From Chloroflexota bacterium (GTDB lineage: Bacteria; Chloroflexota; Limnocylindria; Limnocylindrales; CSP1-4): a stretch of 39,492 nt of DNA. Position 1 is the stretch's first letter; every line of letters starts with the position of its first letter. The notes under the pieces were generated by a model that was not told where the DNA came from, searched no databases, and saw only the letters and a list, made by a program, of their open reading frames with translations. The position numbers and the translations under genes are program-made. The stretch covers positions 1 through 39,492 of the forward strand of contig JAJZRG010000030.1 in NCBI GenBank assembly GCA_021802825.1, read 5' to 3'. Positions 7,385 to 14,789 of the stretch are shown here, piece after piece.

Positions 7385-9970
7385 CTACTTCGCGAGGTGG
7401 CGCTGCATCGCGGCCTTGCGGGACAGGTTGACGCGGCCCTGGCGGTCGATCTCGGTGACCACCACCATGACCTCGTCGCCCACCGACACGACGTCCTCGA
7501 CGGACGGCACGTGGTAGTCGGCGAGCTCGCCGATCCGGACGAGCCCCTCCTTGCCCGGCAGGATCTCGACGAACGCGCCGAAGGTCATCAGCCGGGTGAC
7601 CTTGCCCAGGTACAGGGCGCCAACCTCGACCTCGCGGGTGAGGCTCTCGATCCAGTTGATCGCCTTGCGCGAGTTCTCGCCGGAGACGGCCGCAATCTCG
7701 ACGGTGCCGTCGTCCTCGACGTTGATCTCGGTGCCGGTCTCCTCCTGGATCTTGCGGATCATGGATCCGCCCTTGCCGATGATCTCGCGGATCTTCTCAG
7801 GATTGATCTTGATGGTGATGATGCGCGGCGCGAAGTCGGACATCTCCTCGCGGGCGGCCGGCAGGACCTGGGTCATCTTGTCGAGGATGAACAGGCGGGC
7901 GGCGAGGGCCTTGCGGAGCCCCTCGCGGATGATCCGCTCGTCGATGCCCTTGACCTTGATGTCCATCTGGAGGGCGGTGATGCCCTCGGAGGTTCCGGTC
8001 ACCTTGAAGTCCATGTCACCAATCGAGTCCTCCTTGCCGAGGATGTCGGTGAGGACCACGAAGTTGCCGGTGTCCCCGTCGACGACAAGGCCCATCGCCG
8101 CGCCGGCGACCGGCGCCTTGATCGGCACGCCCGCGTCCATCAGGGCGAGGGTCGAGCCGCAGGTCGACGCCATCGACGTCGAGCCGTTGCCGGCCACGAC
8201 CTCGGACACGAGGCGGATGACGTACGGGAACTCCTCGTGGTCCGGGAGGACCGGCAGGAGCGCCCGGCTGGCGAGGTTGCCGTGCCCGATGTCGCGCCGG
8301 GACGGGCCGCGCATGGGCTTGTTCTCGCCGGTGCTGTAGGGCGGGAAGTTGTAGTGGTGGAGGTACCGCTTCTCGGTCTCCGGGCTGATCGTGTCGATCC
8401 GCTGCACGTCCGAGGACGGGCCGAGGGTGGCGACGGTGAGCGCCTGCGTCTGGCCGCGGGTGAACAGGCCCGAGCCGTGGGCGCGGGGCAGCAGGCCCAC
8501 CTCGACCGAGATCGGGCGGATCTCATCGACGGTCCGGCCGTCCATCCGGACGCCCTCGGCGAGGACCAGCCTGCGGACGGTCTTCTTCTGGACGAGCCCA
8601 AACAAGCTCTTGCTCACGCGGGCGTTCCGGCGGGCGGCCTCGAGCAGGCGCGCGGACTGGGCGGCATCGGTGCGCGTGGCGCGGACGGCATCGGCGATGC
8701 CGGCGGAGAGCGCGTCCAGGCGACCGGGCAACTCGTTGCCGAACCAGATCAGCAGGTTGGCCGTGGCCTCCGCGTCCGGCAGCGCACGGTGGCTCTGCGA
8801 GAGCTCGACGCCGAAGTAGGCGGCCAGCGTGCCGAGCTTGTAGTTCTCCAGGTCCGGGTAGCCCTCGCGGGCGATCACGAACGTGTCGAGGTACGTCCCC
8901 TGCGCGATCCGGGTGCCGTCGCCGAGGGCCTCCTCGATGAAGCCGATGTCGAAGCCGACGCTGTGGCCGACGAACGGCGCGTCACCGACGAAGTCCACGA
9001 TCTTCCGGGCGGCCTGGGCGGGACTGGGCTTGCCCTTGACGTCGGCGTCCTTGATGCCGTGCATTTGGTTGCCGACGATCGGGCGGCCCGGGTTGACGAG
9101 GGTGCTGAAGGTATCCACCACCTTGCCGCCCTTGACGCGGACGGCGGCGACCTCGACGAGGTCGGCGATCTTGGGATCGGTGCCGGTGGTCTCGACGTCC
9201 ACGACCACGAACTCACCGCCGGCCTTGGCCAGCTCGGTGAACTTGAGGACGGAGTCAACTTGGGGCTCGAGGTACGGGATGCGCTTGGGCTTCCCGACGA
9301 GCTCGCGGAGCTTGTCCTGGATCTCGACCAGCGGCTGGAGCGCCTTCTGCGCGAACAGGATGGCGTCGGCCATCACGTCCTCGGGCAGGATCTTGACGCC
9401 CGCCTCGACCATCATGATCGCATCGCGGGTGCCGGAGACGACGAGGTCGAGCTCCGATTCGGCGAGCTGACTGATGGTCGGGTTGACGACGAACTCGCCG
9501 CCGATCCGGCCGATGCGCACCGCGCCGACCGGGCCCTGGAACGGGATCTCGCTGATCGAGAGCGCGGCCGAGGCGGCGATCGTGCCCAGCACGTCCGGGT
9601 CGTTCTCCTGGTCCGTCGACATGACGGTGATCACGATCTGGACATCGTCCTTGTACCCCTCGGGGAACAGCGGGCGGATCGGCCGGTCGGTCAGGCGAGC
9701 GGCGAGGATGGCCTGCTCAGACGCGCGACCCTCGCGCTTGATGAACCCGCCCGGGATCTTGCCGGCGGCGTACATCCGCTCCTCGAAGTCCACGGTGAGC
9801 GGGAAGAAATCGAGCCCGGGGCGGGGCTCGGAGCGATTCGCGGTCCCGAGGACGAGCGTGTCGCCGTAGCGGACGGTGACGGCGCCGCCGGCCAGGCCGG
9901 CAAGCTTGCCGGTCTCCAGCGTGAGCGTACGGCCGCCGAACTCGATCTCGAGCGTGGTGGGTGTGGGCAC
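7385..9970 (-). CDS. pnp: Polyribonucleotide nucleotidyltransferase (PNPase) with an embedded DEDDh exonuclease domain
   Basis: 3'-5' phosphorolytic RNase. Start is the GTG at 9970, nine bases after AAGGAGGT, giving 861 residues against about 700 in ordinary PNPases. Order of parts: RNase PH core 1 (about 1-225); inserted exonuclease (about 250-412); residual linker helices (about 420-470); RNase PH core 2 (about 475-705) with RMDGR at 475-479, the phosphate-site text GNGSTSMASTCGS and catalytic aspartates D642 and D648 in TDILGKEDS; KH (about 715-775); S1 (about 782-852). The insert has all five DEDDh residues: D258 and E260 in VDVETTG, D341 in GHSVGFD, H394 and D399 in SHRALPDAEA. The text is DnaQ/PolC-like (QMHGIKDADV). 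The frame is continuous, so this is a true domain fusion. rpsO lies upstream and a terminator follows. Confidence 0.97.
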   Translation of the reverse strand: MPTPTTLEIEFGGRTLTLETGKLAGLAGGAVTVRYGDTLVLGTANRSEPRPGLDFFPLTVDFEERMYAAGKIPGGFIKREGRASEQAILAARLTDRPIRPLFPEGYKDDVQIVITVMSTDQENDPDVLGTIAASAALSISEIPFQGPVGAVRIGRIGGEFVVNPTISQLAESELDLVVSGTRDAIMMVEAGVKILPEDVMADAILFAQKALQPLVEIQDKLRELVGKPKRIPYLEPQVDSVLKFTELAKAGGEFVVVDVETTGTDPKIADLVEVAAVRVKGGKVVDTFSTLVNPGRPIVGNQMHGIKDADVKGKPSPAQAARKIVDFVGDAPFVGHSVGFDIGFIEEALGDGTRIAQGTYLDTFVIAREGYPDLENYKLGTLAAYFGVELSQSHRALPDAEATANLLIWFGNELPGRLDALSAGIADAVRATRTDAAQSARLLEAARRNARVSKSLFGLVQKKTVRRLVLAEGVRMDGRTVDEIRPISVEVGLLPRAHGSGLFTRGQTQALTVATLGPSSDVQRIDTISPETEKRYLHHYNFPPYSTGENKPMRGPSRRDIGHGNLASRALLPVLPDHEEFPYVIRLVSEVVAGNGSTSMASTCGSTLALMDAGVPIKAPVAGAAMGLVVDGDTGNFVVLTDILGKEDSIGDMDFKVTGTSEGITALQMDIKVKGIDERIIREGLRKALAARLFILDKMTQVLPAAREEMSDFAPRIITIKINPEKIREIIGKGGSMIRKIQEETGTEINVEDDGTVEIAAVSGENSRKAINWIESLTREVEVGALYLGKVTRLMTFGAFVEILPGKEGLVRIGELADYHVPSVEDVVSVGDEVMVVVTEIDRQGRVNLSRKAAMQRHLAK

Positions 9971-10064
9971 GGGTGTGCGACCTCCTTGGTCGTCGGGCCG
10001 GGAGTTGTGTCCCTTCGCCTGTGGGTTCGGCTGACCGCGGGCTGGCATGCGCCGGGTAACGAAC

Positions 10065-10087
10065 GACCCCGGGATGCTCCCGGGGTC
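10065..10087 (-). promoter_or_regulatory. Stem-loop between rpsO and pnp
   Basis: A perfect 10-bp stem (arms GACCCCGGGA and TCCCGGGGTC) with a 3-base loop lies 13 bases after the rpsO stop on the minus strand, followed by the weakly T-rich GTTCGTTAC. It could be a partial terminator or an RNase processing site. In Escherichia coli the rpsO-pnp spacer holds an RNase III site through which PNPase regulates itself, so an analogous role is a reasonable guess. Confidence 0.6.
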
Positions 10088-10100
10088 GGCGCGGCGATGG

Positions 10101-10370
10101 CTAGCGGCGGAGTCCGAGCGAGCCGATGACGGCTCGATAGCGCGTCGCGTCCTTCTTGATGAGGTACGCGAGCAGGCGCCTGCGCTGACCCACGAGCTTG
10201 AGGAGGCCGCGGCGCGAATGGTTGTCCTTCGGGAAGCGGCGGAGGTGCTCGTTCAGGTCCCGGATCCGCTCGGTGAGGAGCGCGATCTGGACTTCGGGCG
10301 AGCCGGTGTCACCGTCCTTGACGGCGAACTCGGCAACGACCTCTTGCTTCTTCTCCCGCGCGAGCGGCAC
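10101..10370 (-). CDS. rpsO: 30S ribosomal protein S15 (uS15)
   Basis: Primary 16S rRNA-binding protein of the small-subunit platform. The 89 residues match the family length exactly. Conserved text includes [16 protein letters not shown] near the N-terminus, [16 protein letters not shown] in the middle and [13 protein letters not shown] at the end. The start is GTG at 10370 with GGAGG six bases upstream. It has its own promoter and precedes pnp with a stem-loop in the 130-base spacer. In most genomes ribF lies directly upstream; here the xylose locus intervenes. Confidence 0.97.
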   Translation of the reverse strand: MPLAREKKQEVVAEFAVKDGDTGSPEVQIALLTERIRDLNEHLRRFPKDNHSRRGLLKLVGQRRRLLAYLIKKDATRYRAVIGSLGLRR

Positions 10371-10429
10371 TCGATCCTCCGACACGAACGATGGCGTGGC
10401 TAAACACTGTCTACTTCTTCGACCGGCGG

Positions 10430-10459
10430 AGAATAGCAGGCTTCGGCGGCGGGGCACAA
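10430..10459 (-). promoter_or_regulatory. Putative sigma-70 promoter of rpsO-pnp
   Basis: On the minus strand TTGTGC (10454-10459), an 18-base spacer and TATTCT (10430-10435) preceded by TGC form a -35/extended -10 pair about 60 bases before the rpsO start. The rest of the 312-base gap up to 10682 holds the oppositely directed xylose-transporter promoter and no gene that I can see. Confidence 0.5.
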
Positions 10460-10554
10460 ATGGCCTGCGGCCCTCGCCTGCCCGGGCGGTGCCGCGCGCG
10501 GGGCGCTCGCGAGCCTTCCCCAATGGCCGGCAGAGCACCTTTTCCGGACACGGC

Positions 10555-10576
10555 TACTATTGTTCGGGATCCGAAC
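10555..10576 (+). promoter_or_regulatory. Putative promoter and operator of the sugar-transporter operon
   Basis: A -10-like TACTAT (10555-10560) is followed at once by the perfect palindrome GTTCGG-GAT-CCGAAC (10562-10576), which would lie across the transcription start. Such placement suits a repressor, and the ROK protein of this locus is the natural candidate (inference). No good -35 was seen. The same palindrome was not found before the ROK gene or xylA. Confidence 0.35.
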
Positions 10577-10682
10577 TCAGCACGAGCCGATCCGTGTGCG
10601 AACGGCCCGGACGCGTCCTTAGGAGCTGACGAGCACCAGACGCTCGCCTCCTCAATCGCCGGATCCCGGAGGTATCGCGCAG

Positions 10683-11990
10683 ATGAGAGTACGCACTACG
10701 TTGATGGCCACGATCGCAACGACCGCAATCGTGGTTTCCGCATGCAGCGGCACGGCGGCGACACCGAGCCCCACCACCGCCCCGACGGCTGCCCCGTCCG
10801 CCACGCCGTCGGCACCGGCATCGTCTTCCACCGCGCCATCCGCATCGGCGTCCGCAGCACCGTCGGCGACCACGGGGCTCTCCGTCTCGTCGTTTGACAG
10901 CAGCTTCTCGGCCATGTCGCAGCTTTCGAGCGTGTACGCCGCCGGCAAGGGCATGGTCGGCGTCATCCTGCCGGACACCACCACCTCGGCTCGCTACACG
11001 AGCTACGACCTCCCGTACCTGACGCAGGCGTTCAAGGCCGCCGGCTACGCCGCGACCGACTTCAAGATCGACAACGCGTCGGGCACCGCGACCACCGAGC
11101 TGGCGCTCGCGCAGGCGGACATCGCCGCTGGCGCGAAGGTCCTGCTGGTCGACCCGCTCGACGCGACGACCGGCAAGTCCATCCAGGCCGCGGCCTCGGC
11201 GGCTGGCATCCCGATGATCAGCTACGATCGCGCCACATTCCAGGGCACCAACACCTACTACGTGAGCTTCGACAACGTCCAGGTCGGCAAGCTGATCGGG
11301 CAGGGCTTCATGCAGTGCGTCACGGACTGGGGCGTCACGAGCCCGAAGGTCTTCACACTTGACGGCGGCCAGGACACCGACCCGAACGCGATCGACTTCG
11401 CCAAGGGGTACAACAGCGTGGTCTGGGGCCAGGCCGTGGCCCAGGTCGCGGCCGGTACCACGAACAGCGCCGGCATGAAGCTCGTCGGTGAGGCGATTGC
11501 CCCCGGGTGGGACAACGCCAAGGGCGGCACCATCTTCCAGCAGGCCTTCACGGCCCACAAGGAGATCAACGCCACCATCGAGGCGAATGACGGCCTCGCG
11601 GGTGCGGTCATCGCCGACCTCAAGGCGGCAGGCGTGAAGGCCAAGTCGATCCCGACCACCGGCCAGGACGCCACGCTCACCGGGATGGAGTTCGTCCTCA
11701 ACGACTGGCAGTGCGGCTCCGTCTACAAGCCGATCTACCTCGAGGCCCAGGCTGCCGTCGCGCTGGCGACCTACCTGCGGGCTGGGCAGCCGGCCCCGTC
11801 CGCCCTCGTGAACGGGACGACGACAGACCCGACCAATGCGGCCACCACCGAGCCGGCCGTGCTGCTGACCCCGATGTGGGTCAACAAGGCCAACATGGAG
11901 CAGACCGTCATCGCGGACAAGGCGATCTCGGTCACCGATCTTTGCAGCGCCGTCGGGCAGAGCGTCTGCACGGCGAACGGCATCCACTAG
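10683..11990 (+). CDS. Sugar ABC transporter substrate-binding lipoprotein (xylose-type)
   Basis: Captures sugar outside the membrane and delivers it to the permease. The N-terminus is a lipoprotein signal: basic MRVR, a hydrophobic stretch, and lipobox VSAC with acceptor C21. A Ser/Thr/Pro/Ala linker (about 22-65) follows, then a type-1 periplasmic-binding fold: GVILPDTTTSARYTSYDLPY, then VDPLDATTGKSIQAAASAAGIPMISYDR, typical of the XylF/ChvE/RbsB group, and later GQDATLTGMEFV and WVNKANM. 435 residues. ATG at 10683 with GGAGG ten bases upstream. First of three co-directional transporter genes beside xylA/xylB, so xylose is the likely ligand; specificity cannot be read directly. Confidence 0.9.
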   Translation: MRVRTTLMATIATTAIVVSACSGTAATPSPTTAPTAAPSATPSAPASSSTAPSASASAAPSATTGLSVSSFDSSFSAMSQLSSVYAAGKGMVGVILPDTTTSARYTSYDLPYLTQAFKAAGYAATDFKIDNASGTATTELALAQADIAAGAKVLLVDPLDATTGKSIQAAASAAGIPMISYDRATFQGTNTYYVSFDNVQVGKLIGQGFMQCVTDWGVTSPKVFTLDGGQDTDPNAIDFAKGYNSVVWGQAVAQVAAGTTNSAGMKLVGEAIAPGWDNAKGGTIFQQAFTAHKEINATIEANDGLAGAVIADLKAAGVKAKSIPTTGQDATLTGMEFVLNDWQCGSVYKPIYLEAQAAVALATYLRAGQPAPSALVNGTTTDPTNAATTEPAVLLTPMWVNKANMEQTVIADKAISVTDLCSAVGQSVCTANGIH

Positions 11991-11999
11991 TCCACGCCT

Positions 12000-12042
12000 G
12001 GGTGTGTGGCGCCCGACGGACCCCGCTGGGCGCCACACACCC
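12000..12042 (+). promoter_or_regulatory. 15-bp stem-loop after the binding-protein gene
   Basis: GGGTGTGTGGCGCCC (12000-12014) pairs perfectly with 12028-12042 around a 13-base loop, beginning 10 bases after the binding-protein stop. No T-run follows, so it is more likely a 3' mRNA-stabilising or partial-termination element that keeps binding-protein mRNA in excess over the ATPase and permease, as known for maltose-type operons. Confidence 0.65.
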
Positions 12043-12158
12043 CTCCGCCAGGTCGCATCCAGCCCGCGTGCGGCCTCCTGGCCCCTCGGGCCATCCCGAG
12101 GACCGCGGGACGTCGTCTGTCGACGTGGCGCGCCGGCTGAGACCTCGAGGACGACGCG

Positions 12159-13010
12159 ATGGAATCGATGACAGGACCGATGGGAGTCCCGGCGAGAACG
12201 GCGCCTGGGCGCGCTCCGGGGACCGCACCGCTCGACGAGGAGCCGCTGCTCAGGCTCCGCGGGATCAGCAAGCGCTTCGGGGCGGTCCAGGCCCTCTACG
12301 GGGTGGATCTGGACCTGCCTCGCGCCAAGGTGACGGCGCTGTGCGGTGACAACGGCGCCGGCAAGTCGGTGCTCACCAAGACGATCGCCGGGATCCACGA
12401 GCCTGACCACGGCCAGATCTCCTGGGAGGGGCGGCCCGTCACGATTCGAACCCCCAACGACGCCTCGGCGCTGGGGATCGAGACCGTCTACCAGGACCTC
12501 GCGCTGGCCGACAACCTCGACATCGTCCAGAACATGTTCCTCGGGCGCGAGCGCATGAGCGGGATCTTCCTCAACGAGGACAGCATGGAGCGTGCTGCGG
12601 CCCAGACCCTGGCCGAGCTGCGGGTCACCACTGTCCGCTCGATTCGCCAGCCTGTCGCGACCCTGTCCGGCGGCCAGCGGCAGGCGGTAGCCGTGGCCAA
12701 GGCGGTGATGTGGAACTCCAAGCTCGTGATGCTCGACGAGCCGACCGCGGCTCTCGGCGTCGCCCAGACGCGCATGGTCCTCGACCTGATCAAGCGGCTA
12801 AAGGACCATGGCCTGGCGGTCATGGTGATCTCACACAACCTCAACGACGTCTTCGAGGTGGCGGACCGGGTCGCGGTCCTGCGCCTTGGCCGGATGGTGG
12901 CCCAGGCCGACATCTCCACGCTCGACCGGGAGAGCGTCGTGGACTACATGACAACCGGCGTGTCGAGTCGCGTCGTGCCGGGGCCTACATCCCAGCGACC
13001 AGAAGCCTGA
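12159..13010 (+). CDS. Sugar ABC transporter ATP-binding protein (single nucleotide-binding domain)
   Basis: ATPase of the importer. 283 residues: a disordered first 27, then one ABC domain with A-loop region KRFGAVQAL, Walker A GDNGAGKS at 63-70, Q-loop glutamine at 112, signature LSGGQ at 169-173, Walker B MLDEP at 191-195 and switch histidine H226. XylG/RbsA-type ATPases usually carry two such domains in about 500 residues; this is the single-domain, FrcA-like form, which presumably dimerises. ATG at 12159 after GAGG; ATGs at 12168 and 12180 are alternatives. The 168-base spacer upstream holds the stem-loop. The permease gene starts 3 bases after the stop. Confidence 0.93.
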   Translation: MESMTGPMGVPARTAPGRAPGTAPLDEEPLLRLRGISKRFGAVQALYGVDLDLPRAKVTALCGDNGAGKSVLTKTIAGIHEPDHGQISWEGRPVTIRTPNDASALGIETVYQDLALADNLDIVQNMFLGRERMSGIFLNEDSMERAAAQTLAELRVTTVRSIRQPVATLSGGQRQAVAVAKAVMWNSKLVMLDEPTAALGVAQTRMVLDLIKRLKDHGLAVMVISHNLNDVFEVADRVAVLRLGRMVAQADISTLDRESVVDYMTTGVSSRVVPGPTSQRPEA

Positions 13011-13013
13011 GCC

Positions 13014-14345
13014 ATGGCCGGTATCGACGCACAGCCCGGAGGCACACGCGCCATGTCAGGACCCAGCGCGCCTGACCTTGCGACCGATCTGACCGCGGCC
13101 GTTGACGCCGTCCCGCCGCCGATCATCGCCCAGACGATGGGCGAGTATTGGCGGACGTGGCTCGCTCGAGTTCGAGGAGGTGATGCCGGCGCCCTCCCGG
13201 TCGTGATTGCCCTGCTCGCGGTCACGATCGTGTTCACGATCCTGAGCCCCAACCACGTCTTCCTCTCGCCAGAGAACCTGGTCAACCTGTTCGACCAGAG
13301 CGCGGTCTTCATCGTCCTGGCATTCGGCATGGGTTTCGTCCTGCTCCTGGGCGACATCGACCTCTCGATCGGCTACGTTGCCGCGATCGGCGGGATCGTG
13401 ACCGCCCAGCTGGTCCAGCCCACGCCGAACGTGCCGTGGCCGCTCGCCGTCCTCGCCGGGCTCGCCGTGTGCGCCCTGATCGGGCTCCTGCAGGGGTCGC
13501 TCGTCGCCCGGCTGCGGATGCCAGCGTTCGTCGTCACCCTCGCCGGATACCTGATCTGGTTCGGCGTGATGATCCTCCTGCTGGGCACGGCGGGCGGCGT
13601 CGGCGTCACGGGGAGCCAGACCAACCAGCAGGCGATATACAGCCTCGTGTACGGCTACATCGACCCGGTCATCGCCTGGATCGGCCTGGTCGTCTTCGTG
13701 GCGATCTTCGCCACCGTCCTGTGGCGGCGTGATATCGGACGGCGCCGCAGCGGCCTTGTCGCCCCGCCGCTCGGGCTGACCATGGCCAAGATCCTGCTCG
13801 TCGCAATCGCCGGAATCATCGTGGTCGCCATCTGCAACGTCAACCGGGGCCGCGACCTGCCGATCGTCGGGGTGCCATACGTGATCCCGGTGGTCCTGCT
13901 CGTCCTCCTGGCATGGACCGTGCTCCTCGAGCGGATGCAGTTCGGGCGACACGTGTACGCAACCGGCGGCAACACCGAGGCGGCCCGCCGTGCCGGCATC
14001 AACGTGACCACCGTCCGCACGATGGGTTTCGTCCTGTGCTCCATGACCGGCGGGATCGCGGGCATCATCTACTGCTCCCAGCTCGGCGGGATGACCACGA
14101 ACATCAACGGCGGCCAGCTGGTGCTGTATGCCGTCGCGGCCGCGGTGATCGGTGGCACCAGTCTGTTCGGCGGGCGTGGCCGCGTGATGGACGGGCTGCT
14201 CGGCGGCCTCGTGATCGGGGCCATCTACAACGGGCTGTACCTGCTCGGGCTGCCCATCCAGTGGCAGCTGATCATCACGGGCCTCGTTCTGCTCGCGGCC
14301 GTCAGCGTCGACTCCTTCTCCCGCAAGCGCACTGCCCACGCCTGA
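13014..14345 (+). CDS. Sugar ABC transporter permease (XylH/RbsC type)
   Basis: Membrane channel of the importer, BPD_transp_2 family. 443 residues with a cytosolic first 55 or so, then about ten hydrophobic segments. Conserved permease text includes GDIDLSIGYVAAIGG near 105-120, LQGSLVARLRMPAFVVTL near 155-170, the cytoplasmic coupling loop GRHVYATGGNTEAARRAGIN near 310-330, and GGTSLFGGRGRV near 380. The length and the extra hydrophobic segment in the middle fit XylH rather than the shorter RbsC. Starts ATG at 13014, coupled to the ATPase. The stop at 14345 directly abuts an IS110 transposase remnant on the other strand. Confidence 0.94.
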   Translation: MAGIDAQPGGTRAMSGPSAPDLATDLTAAVDAVPPPIIAQTMGEYWRTWLARVRGGDAGALPVVIALLAVTIVFTILSPNHVFLSPENLVNLFDQSAVFIVLAFGMGFVLLLGDIDLSIGYVAAIGGIVTAQLVQPTPNVPWPLAVLAGLAVCALIGLLQGSLVARLRMPAFVVTLAGYLIWFGVMILLLGTAGGVGVTGSQTNQQAIYSLVYGYIDPVIAWIGLVVFVAIFATVLWRRDIGRRRSGLVAPPLGLTMAKILLVAIAGIIVVAICNVNRGRDLPIVGVPYVIPVVLLVLLAWTVLLERMQFGRHVYATGGNTEAARRAGINVTTVRTMGFVLCSMTGGIAGIIYCSQLGGMTTNINGGQLVLYAVAAAVIGGTSLFGGRGRVMDGLLGGLVIGAIYNGLYLLGLPIQWQLIITGLVLLAAVSVDSFSRKRTAHA

Positions 14346-14505
14346 GGACGACCCGGAGCTCGCGGTCGGCGGTGATGATCTCCCGGCCCAGGTTGTCGAT
14401 GAGGCGCAGGCTGGCCGCCAGGCGCGACGCGACGACGGGCCGCAGCGCACGGGAGGCGAGCTGCTCGCGGCCGGCGCGGCCGAACAGGTCGGTCATCGGG
14501 ACCGG
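14346..14505 (-). pseudogene. Internal fragment of an IS110-family transposase
   Basis: Minus-strand translation gives VPMTDLFGRAGREQLAS, then a helix containing SRLAASLRLIDNLGREI and DRELRV. This reads like the region between the DEDD catalytic domain and the transposase-20 domain of IS110 elements. About 53 codons remain, with neither catalytic residues nor a C-terminus, and the similarity stops at the permease stop codon. Recognition is from remembered family text, so moderate confidence. Confidence 0.5.
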
Positions 14506-14789
14506 CACCGCCAGCATCGGGTCGCTGCCGGTCGCGTCGGGGCTCACGCTGCTACCGGCCGCGAGCGTGGGCAGGCGGTTGCTCCCCTTCCAGGATGCGC
14601 TGAACGCCGTCTCGCAGCCCGTCGGCTGCGGGACGCCACAGGGGTCGCTGGAACTGCGCCGCGCGATGGCGCGGTGGGCTCAGCGTCGTAAGGGGGGATC
14701 GAGCGAGGCTGCGAGGCGGGACCGACGGACGTCAGTGGACTCGGGCGCCAAGGGCCGGTCGGCCTGGCGCGCGCGCCACCTCCACCGGA
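14506..14789. other. Gene-poor stretch with possible gene debris
   Basis: Between the IS110 fragment and the oxidoreductase stop I see no intact gene. Plus-strand text around 14570-14690 (LLPFQDALNAV, then GTPQGSLELRRAMARW) faintly resembles the start of the aminotransferase domain of MocR/PLP proteins, but frame support is poor. Debris of a lost insertion is the simplest reading. Confidence 0.3.

Noticed and set aside
9971..10048. Upstream ATG at 10048 as the pnp start
   Set aside because: It would add 26 low-complexity residues and read through the AAGGAGGT ribosome site that serves the GTG at 9970.
7325..10129. Long plus-strand open frame (over 900 codons) antisense to pnp
   Set aside because: Low-complexity antisense shadow; the PNPase frame carries all catalytic motifs.
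12443..12456. T-loop-like GGTTCGAATC on the minus strand (tRNA candidate)
   Set aside because: It lies inside the conserved ATPase gene and no acceptor, D or anticodon stems can be paired around it.
14560..14697. MocR/PLP aminotransferase fragment
   Set aside because: Only about 40 codons with faint similarity from memory; not strong enough to list as a pseudogene.
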